From assembly GCF_046600715.1 (NCBI RefSeq), contig NZ_JBJMAV010000004.1, forward strand, positions 1 through 64,000: a stretch of DNA of 64,000 nt, in the 5' to 3' direction. This document shows, one piece after another, positions 1-7,562 of the stretch. The translations under genes and the position numbers were made by a program. The DNA comes from Lysobacter_C viscosus (GTDB taxonomy: Bacteria; Pseudomonadota; Gammaproteobacteria; Xanthomonadales; Xanthomonadaceae). The notes beneath the pieces are model-generated. The model searched no databases and was not told where the DNA came from. It was given only the letters and a program-made list of their open reading frames with translations. The number at the start of each line of letters is the position of its first letter. Positions within the stretch are counted from its first letter, which is position 1.

Positions 1-64
1 CTTCGCGATCCGCGAAGGCGGCCGTACCGTCGGCGCCGGCGTGGTGAGCAAGATCATCAAGTAA
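1..64 (+). CDS. tuf: Elongation factor Tu, C-terminal end (partial)
   Basis: Only the last 20 codons and the stop are present; the frame reads a tail with REGGRTVGAGVV, the nearly invariant C-terminal strand of EF-Tu domain III. EF-Tu delivers aminoacyl-tRNA to the ribosome as a GTP complex. Its place directly before the S10 operon matches the usual str-S10 order in proteobacteria, where fusA-tuf precedes rpsJ. The short length leaves no domain to check, but the motif and context make the call firm. Confidence 0.95.
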   Translation, partial: FAIREGGRTVGAGVVSKIIK

Positions 65-73
65 TGCGTTGAT

Positions 74-95
74 CCGGGCGCGCTCGCGCGCCCGG
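74..95 (+). terminator. Hairpin after tuf (terminator-like, no T-run)
   Basis: CCGGGCGCG (74-82) and CGCGCCCGG (87-95) form a perfect 9-bp stem with a CTCG loop, ten bases after the tuf stop. No T-tract follows, so it may be a weak or Rho-assisted terminator, or an mRNA 3' end protector, rather than a classical intrinsic terminator. Confidence 0.4.
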
Positions 96-195
96 TGTTC
101 TAGCGCGGGTCCCGTGGCCGGGCTTGCCCAGTTGGCGGGATCTCGCGCAACTCGGCTCCCCGCCCAAGGCTTCACCCCCAGTGCGGGCGTGATGC

Positions 196-225
196 TTGCG
201 CGAAGGTCGGAAAACCCGTTAGAAT
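196..225 (+). promoter_or_regulatory. Putative S10 operon promoter
   Basis: TTGCGC (196-201) and TAGAAT (220-225) are separated by 18 bases and lie upstream of the structured rpsJ leader. The -10 sits in GTTAGAAT, the same octamer found in the putative alpha operon promoter near 11444-11451. This is pattern recognition only. Confidence 0.5.
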
Positions 226-365
226 GCTCGACCACCGCAGCCCTTTGGGGTTGCAGCCAGCGAAATGAGGGGCAGGACGCGCCTCGTATTCGCCAGACAG
301 GGAAATGTCGCATGGCGCTGCCCGGCACTGCCGAGGTGGCTTCATGCGTTTTCAGATTCCGTCTG

Positions 366-397
366 GGCGGGCCGGGCAACCGGCCTGCCTTAGTTTT
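366..397 (+). promoter_or_regulatory. S10 leader attenuator-like hairpin
   Basis: Bases 366-375 pair with 380-389 (10 bp, one G-T) closing a GCAA loop, a GNRA tetraloop. The descending arm runs straight into TTAGTTTT (390-397). A stable hairpin followed by a T-rich run, about 165 bases after the putative start and about 100 before rpsJ, resembles the E. coli S10 leader, where L4 (encoded by rplD in this operon) stimulates termination at a U-rich site. That analogy is inference; the pairing is seen directly. Confidence 0.55.
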
Positions 398-404
398 GAA
401 TGGA

Positions 405-427
405 GGCCGACGGCGTTGTCGTCGGCC
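405..427 (+). promoter_or_regulatory. Second S10 leader hairpin
   Basis: GGCCGACG (405-412) pairs with CGTCGGCC (420-427) around a 7-base loop. It follows the attenuator-like hairpin and precedes the rpsJ ribosome site. In E. coli the leader also ends with two consecutive hairpins (HD, HE) needed for L4 control; equivalence here is inferred from order and spacing. Confidence 0.45.
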
Positions 428-498
428 CTGTCGTCTTTACCGGGGTTCGGTGCACCCAGTCACCGGCCCGTCGCTCTTTTAACGAAGGAACACCCGTC

Positions 499-810
499 AT
501 GGCGGACCAAAAGATCCGGATTCGGCTGAAGGCGTACGATCATCGTCTGATCGACCGCTCGGCCAGCGAGATCGTCGAGACAGCGAAGCGGACCGGCGCC
601 CAGGTGCGCGGCCCGATCCCGCTGCCGACCAAGATCGAGCGCTTCACCATCCTTACGTCTCCGCACGTCGACAAGGACGCGCGAGACCAGTACGAGACCC
701 GCACGCACAAGCGCGTGCTCGATATCGTCGACCCGAACGACAAGACCGTGGACGCGCTGATGAAGCTCGAGCTCGCGGCTGGCGTCGACGTCCAGATCAA
801 GCTGACCTGA
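499..810 (+). CDS. rpsJ: 30S ribosomal protein S10
   Basis: This 103-residue protein reads IRIRLKAYDHRLIDRSA at its start and GPIPLPTKIERFT in the loop that reaches the decoding-site head, both diagnostic of uS10. S10 also binds NusB in transcription antitermination. The ATG at 499 gives the standard N-terminus (MADQKIRIRL) and is preceded by GAAGGA; the upstream in-frame start at 400 lies within the leader hairpins and is rejected. It is the first gene of the S10 operon. Confidence 0.98.
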   Translation: MADQKIRIRLKAYDHRLIDRSASEIVETAKRTGAQVRGPIPLPTKIERFTILTSPHVDKDARDQYETRTHKRVLDIVDPNDKTVDALMKLELAAGVDVQIKLT

Positions 811-820
811 GGCCACCACC

Positions 821-1477
821 ATGACTGCGAAGAAGTATTCGCTGGGCATCGTCGGTCGCAAGGCCGGCATGAGCCGGTTCTTCACCGAAGACGGCAAGTC
901 CGTTCCGGTGACGCTGATCGAAGCGACCCCGAACCGGATCACCCAGATCAAGACCACCGACTCCGACGGCTACAGCGCTGTGCAGGTGACGGTCGGCGTG
1001 CGCCGCGCGGCGCTCGTCAACAAGCCCGAGGCGGGCCACCTGGCCAAGGCCAAGGTCGACGCCGGCCGCGGGCTGTGGGAACTGCGCGTGGCCGACGACA
1101 AGATCGGCGACTTCACGGTGGGCGGCGAGATCAGCGCCGACATCTTCGAAGTCGGGCAGATCGTCGACGTCCAGGGCATCACCAAGGGCAAGGGCTTCCA
1201 GGGCACGATCAAGCGCTGGAACTTCAAGATGGGCGACGCCACCCACGGTAACTCGCTGTCCCACCGCGCGCCGGGCTCCATCGGCCAGCGGCAGACGCCG
1301 GGTCGCGTGTTCCCGGGCAAGAAGATGTCCGGCCACATGGGTGCGGTGCAACAGAGCACCCAGGGACTGGAAGTCGTGCGCGTCGATGCCGAGCGCGGGC
1401 TGATCGCCATCAAGGGCGCGGTTCCGGGCGCGCCGGGCGGCGACGTGATCGTGCGTCCGTCGAGCAAAGGGGTATGA
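821..1477 (+). CDS. rplC: 50S ribosomal protein L3
   Basis: The 218-residue protein begins KYSLGIVGRKAGMSRFF and carries the central loop region HRAPGSIGQRQTPGRVF that reaches toward the peptidyl transferase centre. L3 is an early assembly protein of the large subunit. The glutamine in GSIGQ corresponds to the one methylated by PrmB in E. coli; whether it is modified here is unknown. It starts 10 bases after rpsJ and its stop overlaps the region just ahead of rplD. Confidence 0.98.
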   Translation: MTAKKYSLGIVGRKAGMSRFFTEDGKSVPVTLIEATPNRITQIKTTDSDGYSAVQVTVGVRRAALVNKPEAGHLAKAKVDAGRGLWELRVADDKIGDFTVGGEISADIFEVGQIVDVQGITKGKGFQGTIKRWNFKMGDATHGNSLSHRAPGSIGQRQTPGRVFPGKKMSGHMGAVQQSTQGLEVVRVDAERGLIAIKGAVPGAPGGDVIVRPSSKGV

Positions 1478-1479
1478 CG

Positions 1480-2085
1480 ATGGAACTTGCCATCAACAAT
1501 AGCGACAAGACGCTGTCGGTCTCCGAAGAGATCTTCGGGCGCGACTTCAGCGAGGATCTGGTCCACCAGGTCGTCGTCGCCTACCGCAACGCGGGGCGTG
1601 CCGGCACCAAGGCCCAGAAGACCCGGTCGGAAGTGGCCGGCACCACCAAGAAGTCGAAGAAGCAGAAGGGCGGCGGTGCGCGCCACGGTGCATTGACGGC
1701 GCCGATCTTCGTCGGCGGTGGCGTGACGTTCGCGGCCAAGCCGCGCAGCTTCGCGCAGAAGGTCAACCGCAAGATGTACCGCGCCGCGATGGCGGCGATC
1801 CTGTCGGAGCTCAACCGCCAGGGTCGGCTCAAGGTCGTGGACGCGTTCGATATCGACGCGCCCAAGACCTCCGGGCTGGTGTCGAAGCTGAAGGAGCTGG
1901 AAGTGGGCCGTCGCCCGCTGCTGGTGATCGAGGACGCCAGCGAGAACCTTTACCTGTCCGCGCGCAACCTGCCGTACGTCGAGGTTCGTGACGTCCAGGG
2001 CCTGGACCCGGTCTCGCTCGTGGGCGCGGATTCGGTCGTGGTCACCGCCGATGCGGTCAAGAAGATCGAGGAGTGGCTGGCATGA
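1480..2085 (+). CDS. rplD: 50S ribosomal protein L4
   Basis: The protein (201 residues from this start) has the uL4 tentacle KKQKGGGARHGALTAPIFVGG that lines the exit tunnel (given here as a landmark near residues 60-80). An ATG at 1474 overlaps the rplC stop, but the AAAGGGG at 1466-1472 sits 7 bases from the ATG at 1480, which is the better start. In E. coli L4 represses its own operon at transcription and translation; the structured rpsJ leader is compatible with this. The gene overlaps rplW by 4 bases. Confidence 0.97.
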   Translation: MELAINNSDKTLSVSEEIFGRDFSEDLVHQVVVAYRNAGRAGTKAQKTRSEVAGTTKKSKKQKGGGARHGALTAPIFVGGGVTFAAKPRSFAQKVNRKMYRAAMAAILSELNRQGRLKVVDAFDIDAPKTSGLVSKLKELEVGRRPLLVIEDASENLYLSARNLPYVEVRDVQGLDPVSLVGADSVVVTADAVKKIEEWLA

Positions 2086-2378
2086 ACGACGCCAAGCTCT
2101 ACAACGTCATCCGCGCGCCGCGCGTGTCCGAAAAGACCGCGCGCCTGCAGGAAATTTCCAACCAATACGTCTTCGAAGTGGCGACGACAGCAACCAAGGC
2201 CGACATCAAGGTCGCCGTGGAAAAGCTGTTCGACGTCAAGGTCGAGGCGGTCAACGTGCTCAACGTGAAGGGCAAGAACAAGGCCTTCCGTTTCCGCATG
2301 GGCCGTCGCCCCGACTGGCGCAAGGCATACGTGAAGCTGGCCGAGGGCCAGTCGATCGACGTGATGGCCAAGGCCTGA
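2082..2378 (+). CDS. rplW: 50S ribosomal protein L23
   Basis: This 98-residue uL23 reads YNVIRAPRVSEKTARLQE at its start and has the loop KGKNKAFRFRMGRRPDWRKA. L23 sits at the tunnel exit and docks trigger factor and SRP. The ATG at 2082 overlaps the rplD stop (ATGA) and has GAGGAG at 2068-2073, 8 bases upstream; a GTG at 2073 would lie inside that ribosome site and is rejected. Confidence 0.97.
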   Translation: MNDAKLYNVIRAPRVSEKTARLQEISNQYVFEVATTATKADIKVAVEKLFDVKVEAVNVLNVKGKNKAFRFRMGRRPDWRKAYVKLAEGQSIDVMAKA

Positions 2379-2388
2379 GGATCGATCC

Positions 2389-3216
2389 ATGGCATTGATG
2401 ACTTTCAAACCCACCTCGCCCGGCCGTCGTTCGATGGTCCGTGTGGTGACGCCGGGCCTGCACAAGGGCGCGCCGCACGCTGCACTGGTCGAGAAGAAGA
2501 GCAAGACCGGTGGCCGCAACCACCACGGGCGCATCACCACGCGCCACGTCGGCGGCGGGCACAAGCAGCACTACCGCATCATCGATTTCAAGCGCAACAA
2601 GGAAGGTATTCCGGCGCGCGTGGAGCGGATCGAATACGATCCCAACCGCACCGCCCATATCGCCCTGCTGTGCTATGTCGACGGCGAGCGTCGCTACATC
2701 ATCGCCCCCAAGGGCCTGAAGGACGGCGACCAGGTGATTGCCGGCCGTGACGCACCGATCCGCACCGGCAACACCCTGCCGCTCAGCAACATCCCGGTCG
2801 GCACCACGGTGCATTGCGTCGAGATGAAGCCGGGCAAGGGTGCCCAGCTGGCCCGCGCCGCGGGCGCTGGCGTGTACCTCGTTGCCCGCGAGCAGGGTTA
2901 CGCCACGCTTCGCCTGCGTTCGGGCGAGATGCGCAAGGTGCCGGTCGAGTGCCGCGCGACCATTGGCGAGGTCGGCAACGACGAGCACAGCCTCGAGAAG
3001 CTCGGCAAGGCCGGCGCCAAGCGCTGGCGGGGAGTCAAGCCCACCGTTCGCGGCGCGGCCATGAACCCGGTGGACCACCCGCACGGCGGTGGTGAGGCCA
3101 AGGCTGGCCAGGGCAACCCGCATCCGGTCACCCCGTGGGGCGTGCCGACCAAGGGTTACAAGACGCGCAAGAACAAGCGTACGCAGCAGTTCATCGTTCG
3201 CGATCGCAGGAGCTAA
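2389..3216 (+). CDS. rplB: 50S ribosomal protein L2
   Basis: A full-length 275-residue uL2. It has the N-terminal TFKPTSPGRRSMV, an OB-like core, and the C-terminal MNPVDHPHGGGEAKAG segment containing the histidine implicated in peptidyl transferase centre function, followed by a basic tail ending in KRTQQFIVRDRRS. L2 bridges the subunits and is essential for 23S assembly. It starts 10 bases after rplW. Confidence 0.98.
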   Translation: MALMTFKPTSPGRRSMVRVVTPGLHKGAPHAALVEKKSKTGGRNHHGRITTRHVGGGHKQHYRIIDFKRNKEGIPARVERIEYDPNRTAHIALLCYVDGERRYIIAPKGLKDGDQVIAGRDAPIRTGNTLPLSNIPVGTTVHCVEMKPGKGAQLARAAGAGVYLVAREQGYATLRLRSGEMRKVPVECRATIGEVGNDEHSLEKLGKAGAKRWRGVKPTVRGAAMNPVDHPHGGGEAKAGQGNPHPVTPWGVPTKGYKTRKNKRTQQFIVRDRRS

Positions 3217-3222
3217 TCGGCA

Positions 3223-3489
3223 ATGGCACGTTCACTCAAGAAGGGTCCGTTCGTAGACCACCACCTGATCAAGAAGGTGGAGTCCGCGGGCAACAACAAG
3301 AAGCCGATCAAGACATGGTCGCGCCGCTCGATGGTTCTGCCGGAAATGGTGGGTTTCACCATCGCCGTGCACAACGGTCGCAACCACATCCCCGTGCTGG
3401 TCAACGAGAACATGGTTGGCCACAAGCTCGGCGAGTTCGCCCTGACGCGTACCTTCAAGGGTCACGTCGGCGACAAGAAGAGCCGCTAA
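3223..3489 (+). CDS. rpsS: 30S ribosomal protein S19
   Basis: The 88-residue protein opens MARSLKKGPFVDHHLIKKV, the uS19 signature, and ends with GHKLGEFALTRTFKGH. S19 forms a heterodimer with S13 in the head of the small subunit near the A-site tRNA and bridges to the 50S. It follows rplB by 6 bases, keeping the conserved L2-S19-L22-S3 order. Confidence 0.98.
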   Translation: MARSLKKGPFVDHHLIKKVESAGNNKKPIKTWSRRSMVLPEMVGFTIAVHNGRNHIPVLVNENMVGHKLGEFALTRTFKGHVGDKKSR

Positions 3490-3499
3490 GGAGATGACC

Positions 3500-3835
3500 A
3501 TGGAAGCGAAAGCCATCCTGCGCAGTGCGCGCATCTCCGCCCAGAAGGCCCGTCTGGTGGCCGACCAGGTGCGCGGCCTCTCGGCCGAGCGCGCCGTCAA
3601 CCTGCTGAAGTTCTCCGACAAGAAGGCCGCAGCGATGATCCGCAAGGTCGTCGAGTCCGCCATCGCCAATGCGGAGAACAACCAGGGCGCCGACGTCGAC
3701 GAGCTCAAGGTCAAGACCATCATGGTCGACGAAGGCCCGACGCTTAAGCGTTTCATGGCCCGTGCGAAGGGGCGCGGCACGCGCATCCTCAAGCGCACCA
3801 GCCACATCACCGTCGTCGTCGGCGAGGGGAAGTAA
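3500..3835 (+). CDS. rplV: 50S ribosomal protein L22
   Basis: With the ATG at 3500 the protein is 111 residues and starts MEAKAILRSARISAQKARL, matching uL22. The extended beta-hairpin (ARAKGRGTRILKRTSHITV) lines the tunnel constriction with L4. AAGGAG at 3488-3493 is 6 bases from 3500 but directly abuts an ATG at 3494, so 3500 is preferred. Mutations in the hairpin loop of this family confer macrolide resistance; the sequence looks ordinary. Confidence 0.97.
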   Translation: MEAKAILRSARISAQKARLVADQVRGLSAERAVNLLKFSDKKAAAMIRKVVESAIANAENNQGADVDELKVKTIMVDEGPTLKRFMARAKGRGTRILKRTSHITVVVGEGK

Positions 3836-3838
3836 CTC

Positions 3839-4570
3839 ATGGGTCATAAAGTTCATCCGACCGGCATCCGCCTTGGAATCTCCAAGGACTGGAACTCCAA
3901 GTGGTTCGCCGGCAAGAAGCAGTACGCCGAGTACCTGGCCGCCGACCTGAAGGTGCGCGAGATGCTTCGCAAGAAGCTGGCCCAGGCCGGTATCTCGAAG
4001 ATCTTCATCGAGCGCCCCGCAAACAACGCCCGCGTTACGATCCACACCGCCCGCCCGGGCGTGGTGATCGGCAAGCGCGGCGAGGACATTGAGAAGCTGC
4101 GCAAGGAAGTCAGCGACATGATGGGCGTCCCGGCGCACATCAACGTCACCGAGGTCCGCAAGCCGGAGCTTGACGCACAGCTGGTTGCCGAGTCGATCGC
4201 CCAGCAGCTGGAGCGCCGCATCATGTTCCGCCGCGCGATGAAGCGCGCGGTCGGCAACGCGATGCGCCTGGGTGCCCTGGGCATCAAGGTCAACGTCGCC
4301 GGTCGCCTGAACGGTGCGGAAATCGCGCGTTCGGAGTGGTACCGCGAAGGCCGCGTGCCGCTGCACACCCTGCGTGCCGACATCGACTACGGCTTTGCCG
4401 AGGCGAAGACCACCTACGGGATCATCGGCATCAAGACGTGGGTCTACAAGGGCGAGATCTTCGATTTCTCCCAGGTGGGCCAGGAAAAGCAGGACGACAG
4501 TCCGCGTAGCGACCGCGGTGATCGCGGCGATCGTCCCCGCCCGGCCCGTCCGGCGCGTGAAGCGAGGTAA
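3839..4570 (+). CDS. rpsC: 30S ribosomal protein S3
   Basis: This 243-residue uS3 starts MGHKVHPTGIRLGISKDWNS and has a KH domain with the loop IGKRGEDIEKLR. The C-terminal domain has LNGAEIARSEWYREGRVPLHTLRADIDY-type sequence (first 20 residues are the landmark). S3 forms the mRNA entry channel with S4 and S5. The C-terminus has an extra low-complexity Asp/Arg-rich tail (SDRGDRGDRPRPARPAREAR), a feature seen in some relatives and probably disordered. Confidence 0.98.
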   Translation: MGHKVHPTGIRLGISKDWNSKWFAGKKQYAEYLAADLKVREMLRKKLAQAGISKIFIERPANNARVTIHTARPGVVIGKRGEDIEKLRKEVSDMMGVPAHINVTEVRKPELDAQLVAESIAQQLERRIMFRRAMKRAVGNAMRLGALGIKVNVAGRLNGAEIARSEWYREGRVPLHTLRADIDYGFAEAKTTYGIIGIKTWVYKGEIFDFSQVGQEKQDDSPRSDRGDRGDRPRPARPAREAR

Positions 4571-4576
4571 CTGACC

Positions 4577-4990
4577 ATGTTGCAACCCAAGCGAACGAAG
4601 TACCGCAAGGTACACAAGGGCCGCAACGATGGCCTGAGCTGGAACGGCAATGCCGTCAGCTTCGGCGAGTACGGCCTGAAGGCGACCGCGCACGGTCAGA
4701 TCACCGCGCGCCAGATCGAGGCTGCACGTCGTTCCATCAGCCGCTACGTGAAGCGCGGCGGCAAGATGTGGATCCGCGTGTTCCCCGACAAGCCGATCAC
4801 CAAGAAGCCCATCGAGGTCCGCATGGGCTCCGGCAAGGGCAACGTCGAGTACTGGGTCGCGCAGATCCAGCCCGGTCGCATGATCTACGAGATCGAGGGC
4901 GTGGACGAGACCGTGGCGCGTGAAGCGTTCCGGCTGGCCGCGGCCAAGCTCTCGGTGACCACCACTTTCGTCACCCGGACGGTGCGCTGA
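4577..4990 (+). CDS. rplP: 50S ribosomal protein L16
   Basis: The 137-residue uL16 has MLQPKRTKYRKVHKGRN at its start and the core VRMGSGKGNVEYWVAQIQPG. It helps position A- and P-site tRNAs. The arginine in VRMGSG corresponds to the one hydroxylated by RoxA in E. coli; modification here is unknown. Its TGA stop overlaps the rpmC ATG by one base, so the two are probably translationally coupled. Confidence 0.98.
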   Translation: MLQPKRTKYRKVHKGRNDGLSWNGNAVSFGEYGLKATAHGQITARQIEAARRSISRYVKRGGKMWIRVFPDKPITKKPIEVRMGSGKGNVEYWVAQIQPGRMIYEIEGVDETVAREAFRLAAAKLSVTTTFVTRTVR

Positions 4991-5175
4991 TGGAAATCAA
5001 CAAGCTCCGCGAGAAGTCCCCGGAAGACTTGAAGGCCCACCTGGTAGACCTGCACAAGGAGCAGTTCGCTCTGCGCATGCAGGCTGCCACCGGCCAACTC
5101 GCCAAGTCCCATGAGACCCGCCGCGTGCGCCGCGAGATCGCTCGCGTCAACACGCTGCTGGTCGAGAAGAAGTAA
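4990..5175 (+). CDS. rpmC: 50S ribosomal protein L29
   Basis: A 61-residue helical hairpin protein with EINKLREKSPEDLKAHLVDL and the uL29 motif HETRRVRREIARVNTLL. L29 sits beside L23 at the tunnel exit and contributes to the docking site for trigger factor and SRP. It begins within the rplP stop codon and ends 9 bases before rpsQ, in the conserved L16-L29-S17 order that closes the S10 operon. Confidence 0.97.
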   Translation: MEINKLREKSPEDLKAHLVDLHKEQFALRMQAATGQLAKSHETRRVRREIARVNTLLVEKK

Positions 5176-5184
5176 GGACCCGCC

Positions 5185-5454
5185 ATGACCGACAACAATA
5201 CAGAGAAGGCAGTGCGCACGGTCGAAGGGCGCGTGGTCAGCAACAAGATGGACAAGACCGTGACGGTGCTCGTTGAGCGCCAGGTCAAGCATGCCCTCTA
5301 CGGCAAGTACATCCGTCGCTCGACCAAGCTCCACGCACACGACGCCGAGAATGCCTGCAACGAGGGCGACGTGGTCCGGGTTTCCGAGATCGCGCCGATG
5401 TCCAAGACCAAGAACTGGCGGGTGGTGGAAATCCTCACCCGCGCTGCCGAATAA
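5185..5454 (+). CDS. rpsQ: 30S ribosomal protein S17
   Basis: The 89-residue uS17 has an OB-fold sequence with VEGRVVSNKMDKTVTVLVER and the basic loop GKYIRRSTKLHAHDAENAC. S17 is a primary 16S binder of the small-subunit body. It is the last gene of the classical S10 operon. Only 16 bases separate it from rplN, and I see no terminator, so S10 and spc genes may be co-transcribed. Confidence 0.98.
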   Translation: MTDNNTEKAVRTVEGRVVSNKMDKTVTVLVERQVKHALYGKYIRRSTKLHAHDAENACNEGDVVRVSEIAPMSKTKNWRVVEILTRAAE

Positions 5455-5470
5455 CCGAGGAGGCTGAACC

Positions 5471-5839
5471 ATGATCCAGATGCAAAGCTACCTCGGCGTG
5501 GCCGACAACTCCGGTGCCAAGGAAGTGATGTGCATCAAGGTGCTCGGCGGCTCCAAGCGCCGCTATGCGCACATTGGCGACATCATCAAGGTCACCGTGA
5601 AGGATGCGATCCCGCGCGGCAAGGTCAAGAAGGGCGACGTCTACGACGCCGTGGTGGTCCGCACCCGCAAGGGCGTGCGCCGCCCGGACGGCTCGCTGAT
5701 CCGCTTCGACGGCAATGCCGCCGTACTGCTCAACAACAAGCATGAGCCGATCGGCACGCGCATCTTCGGGCCCGTAACCCGCGAGCTGCGCTCCGAGAAG
5801 TTCATGAAGATCGTCTCGCTCGCACCTGAAGTGCTCTGA
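5471..5839 (+). CDS. rplN: 50S ribosomal protein L14
   Basis: A 122-residue uL14 starting MIQMQSYLGVADNSGAKEVM and carrying the family segments VLGGSKRRYAHIGDII and RGKVKKGDVYDAVVVRT. L14 forms intersubunit bridges with 16S rRNA and is the binding partner of the silencing factor RsfS. It begins the spc set, with GAGGAGG about 7 bases before the ATG. Confidence 0.98.
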   Translation: MIQMQSYLGVADNSGAKEVMCIKVLGGSKRRYAHIGDIIKVTVKDAIPRGKVKKGDVYDAVVVRTRKGVRRPDGSLIRFDGNAAVLLNNKHEPIGTRIFGPVTRELRSEKFMKIVSLAPEVL

Positions 5840-5853
5840 GCGGAGGAGCTGAC

Positions 5854-6168
5854 ATGAACCGTATCAAGAAGGGCGACCAGGTAATGGTCACCGCCGGAAA
5901 GGACAAGGGCAAGAAGGGCGATGTTGTACGCGTGGCCGGCGACAAGGTCGTCGTGTCCAACGTCAACATCATCAAGCGCCACACCAAGCCGAACCCGCAA
6001 GCGGGCCAGCCCGGTGGCGTGATCGAGCGCGAAGCACCGATCCATGTTTCCAACGTCATGCTGTTCAACCCTGCCTCGGGCAAGGGCGAGCGCATCGGTA
6101 TCAAGGTGCTGGAGGATGGACGCAAGGTTCGCGTGTTCCGCTCCAGCGGTGAGGCGGTCGACGCCTGA
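5854..6168 (+). CDS. rplX: 50S ribosomal protein L24
   Basis: The 104-residue uL24 has the KOW motif at its N-terminus (MVTAGKDKGKKGDVVRV) followed by VNIIKRHTKPNPQAGQPGG. L24 initiates large-subunit assembly by binding the 5' end of 23S rRNA. It sits 14 bases after rplN with GGAGG ahead of its ATG. Confidence 0.98.
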   Translation: MNRIKKGDQVMVTAGKDKGKKGDVVRVAGDKVVVSNVNIIKRHTKPNPQAGQPGGVIEREAPIHVSNVMLFNPASGKGERIGIKVLEDGRKVRVFRSSGEAVDA

Positions 6169-6179
6169 GGAATGCCCAA

Positions 6180-6719
6180 ATGACCCGGCTTGAAAAGATT
6201 TACAAGGAAGAAGTGGTTCCCGTGCTGACCGAGAAGTTCGGTTACAAGAACCCGATGGAGGTCCCGCGCCTCGTGAAGATCACGCTGAACATGGGCGTGG
6301 GCGAAGCGGCGACCAACAAGAAGATCCTCGAGAACGCCGTTGCAGACATGACCAAGGTTGCCGGCCAGAAGCCGATCGTGACCAAGAGCCGCGTCTCCGT
6401 GGCCTCGTTCAAGATCCGCGACGGCTGGCCGATCGGCTGCAAGGTGACGCTGCGCCGCGCGAAGATGTTCGAGTTCCTGGATCGCCTGGTGAACGTGTCG
6501 CTGCCGCGCGTGCGCGACTTCCGTGGCGTGTCGGCCAAGTCGTTCGACGGCCGTGGCAACTACAACATGGGCGTCAAGGAGCAGATCATCTTCCCGGAGA
6601 TCGATTACGACCAGGTGGATGCCGTGCGCGGCATGGACATCGCGATCACCACGACCGCGAAGACCGACGCCGAGGCCCGCGCCCTGCTGGAAGCCTTCCG
6701 CTTCCCGTTCCGTACTTAA
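6180..6719 (+). CDS. rplE: 50S ribosomal protein L5
   Basis: A 179-residue uL5 with VPRLVKITLNMGVGEAATNK, GQKPIVTKSRVSVASFKIR and the C-terminal DIAITTTAKTDAEARALLEA. L5 binds 5S rRNA with L18 and L25 and contacts P-site tRNA. In E. coli the S8 repressor site lies at the start of this gene; I did not identify an equivalent here. Confidence 0.98.
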   Translation: MTRLEKIYKEEVVPVLTEKFGYKNPMEVPRLVKITLNMGVGEAATNKKILENAVADMTKVAGQKPIVTKSRVSVASFKIRDGWPIGCKVTLRRAKMFEFLDRLVNVSLPRVRDFRGVSAKSFDGRGNYNMGVKEQIIFPEIDYDQVDAVRGMDIAITTTAKTDAEARALLEAFRFPFRT

Positions 6720-6733
6720 TAGAGGTTTCGAAT

Positions 6734-7039
6734 ATGGCTAAGACCTCCATGGTCAACCGCGAGATCAAGCGGGCCAAGCTGGCAAAGAAGCACGCCAGCA
6801 AGCGCGAAGAGCTGAAGAACATCCTCTCCAGCGACTCGGCCTCCTACGAGGAGAAGCTGGAGGCGTCGGTGAAGCTGCAGAAGCTCCCCCGCGACTCGTC
6901 CCCGTCGCGCCAGCGCAACCGTTGCGCCCTGACGGGTCGTTCGCGTGGCGTGTATGCCAAGTTCGGCCTGGGCCGCAACAAGCTGCGCGAAGCAACCATG
7001 CGCGGCGACGTGCCCGGATTGCGCAAGGCGAGCTGGTAA
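6734..7039 (+). CDS. rpsN: 30S ribosomal protein S14 (zinc-free form)
   Basis: The 101-residue protein has the uS14 C-terminal core RNRCALTGRSRGVYAKFGLG and ends in PGLRKASW. It is the long, zinc-independent type: the paired CxxC motifs of zinc-binding S14 are absent and only one Cys remains. S14 is a late head-assembly protein. It is followed by a 111-base spacer with two hairpins, unusual inside this cluster. Confidence 0.98.
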   Translation: MAKTSMVNREIKRAKLAKKHASKREELKNILSSDSASYEEKLEASVKLQKLPRDSSPSRQRNRCALTGRSRGVYAKFGLGRNKLREATMRGDVPGLRKASW

Positions 7040-7050
7040 AGCTGGTATCA

Positions 7051-7096
7051 TTGCCGGCTGCCCCGGCAGGCAATACGGCTACGGTGTTCCGTAGTC
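7051..7096 (+). promoter_or_regulatory. Tandem hairpins between rpsN and rpsH
   Basis: In the 111-base gap, TTGCC (7051-7055) pairs with GGCAA (7069-7073) around a partly paired interior, and GGCTACGG (7077-7084) pairs with CCGTAGTC (7089-7096) around TGTT. No T-run follows. They could be a processing site or a regulator-binding site, by analogy with S8 control of spc in E. coli; that role is speculative. Confidence 0.35.
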
Positions 7097-7150
7097 GACA
7101 ACGAAATTCGCAATCAAGCGGATATCGGTGCACTCATAAGGTGATTTTCC

Positions 7151-7549
7151 ATGAGCATGACTGATCCCATCGCCGACATGCTGGTCCGCATTCGCAATGC
7201 GGCCGCTGTTCGCAAACCCACGGTGAAGATGCCGTCCTCCAAGGTGAAGGTGGCCATCGCCGGCGTCCTCCAGCAGGAGGGCTACATCCTGGGTTCGCGC
7301 GTGACCGAGAACGGTCCCGGCAAGTTCCAGCTCGAAATCGAGCTCAAGTACTACGAAGGCAAGCCGGTCATCGACCAGCTGCGGCGCTACTCGCGCTCCG
7401 GCCTGCGGCAGTACCGCGGCAAGGACGACCTGCCCAAGGTGCTCGGTGGCCTGGGCGTCTCCATCATCTCCACCTCCAAGGGCATCATGACCGATGCGCA
7501 GGCGCGCCAGCAGGGCGTCGGCGGTGAAGTCCTGTGCTTCGTGGCCTAA
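7151..7549 (+). CDS. rpsH: 30S ribosomal protein S8
   Basis: A 132-residue uS8 starting MTDPIADMLVRIRNAAAVRK and ending with the STSKGIMTDAQARQQGVGGE signature. S8 is a primary 16S binder and the autoregulator of the spc operon in E. coli. The ATG at 7151 is preceded by a weak AAGGTG. It is separated from rpsN by a hairpin-containing spacer. Confidence 0.98.
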   Translation: MSMTDPIADMLVRIRNAAAVRKPTVKMPSSKVKVAIAGVLQQEGYILGSRVTENGPGKFQLEIELKYYEGKPVIDQLRRYSRSGLRQYRGKDDLPKVLGGLGVSIISTSKGIMTDAQARQQGVGGEVLCFVA

Positions 7550-7562
7550 GGGAGTAACGACA

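Noticed and set aside
1474..1479. Earlier rplD start at 1474
   Set aside because: The ribosome site would abut this ATG; 1480 has proper spacing and the family N-terminus.
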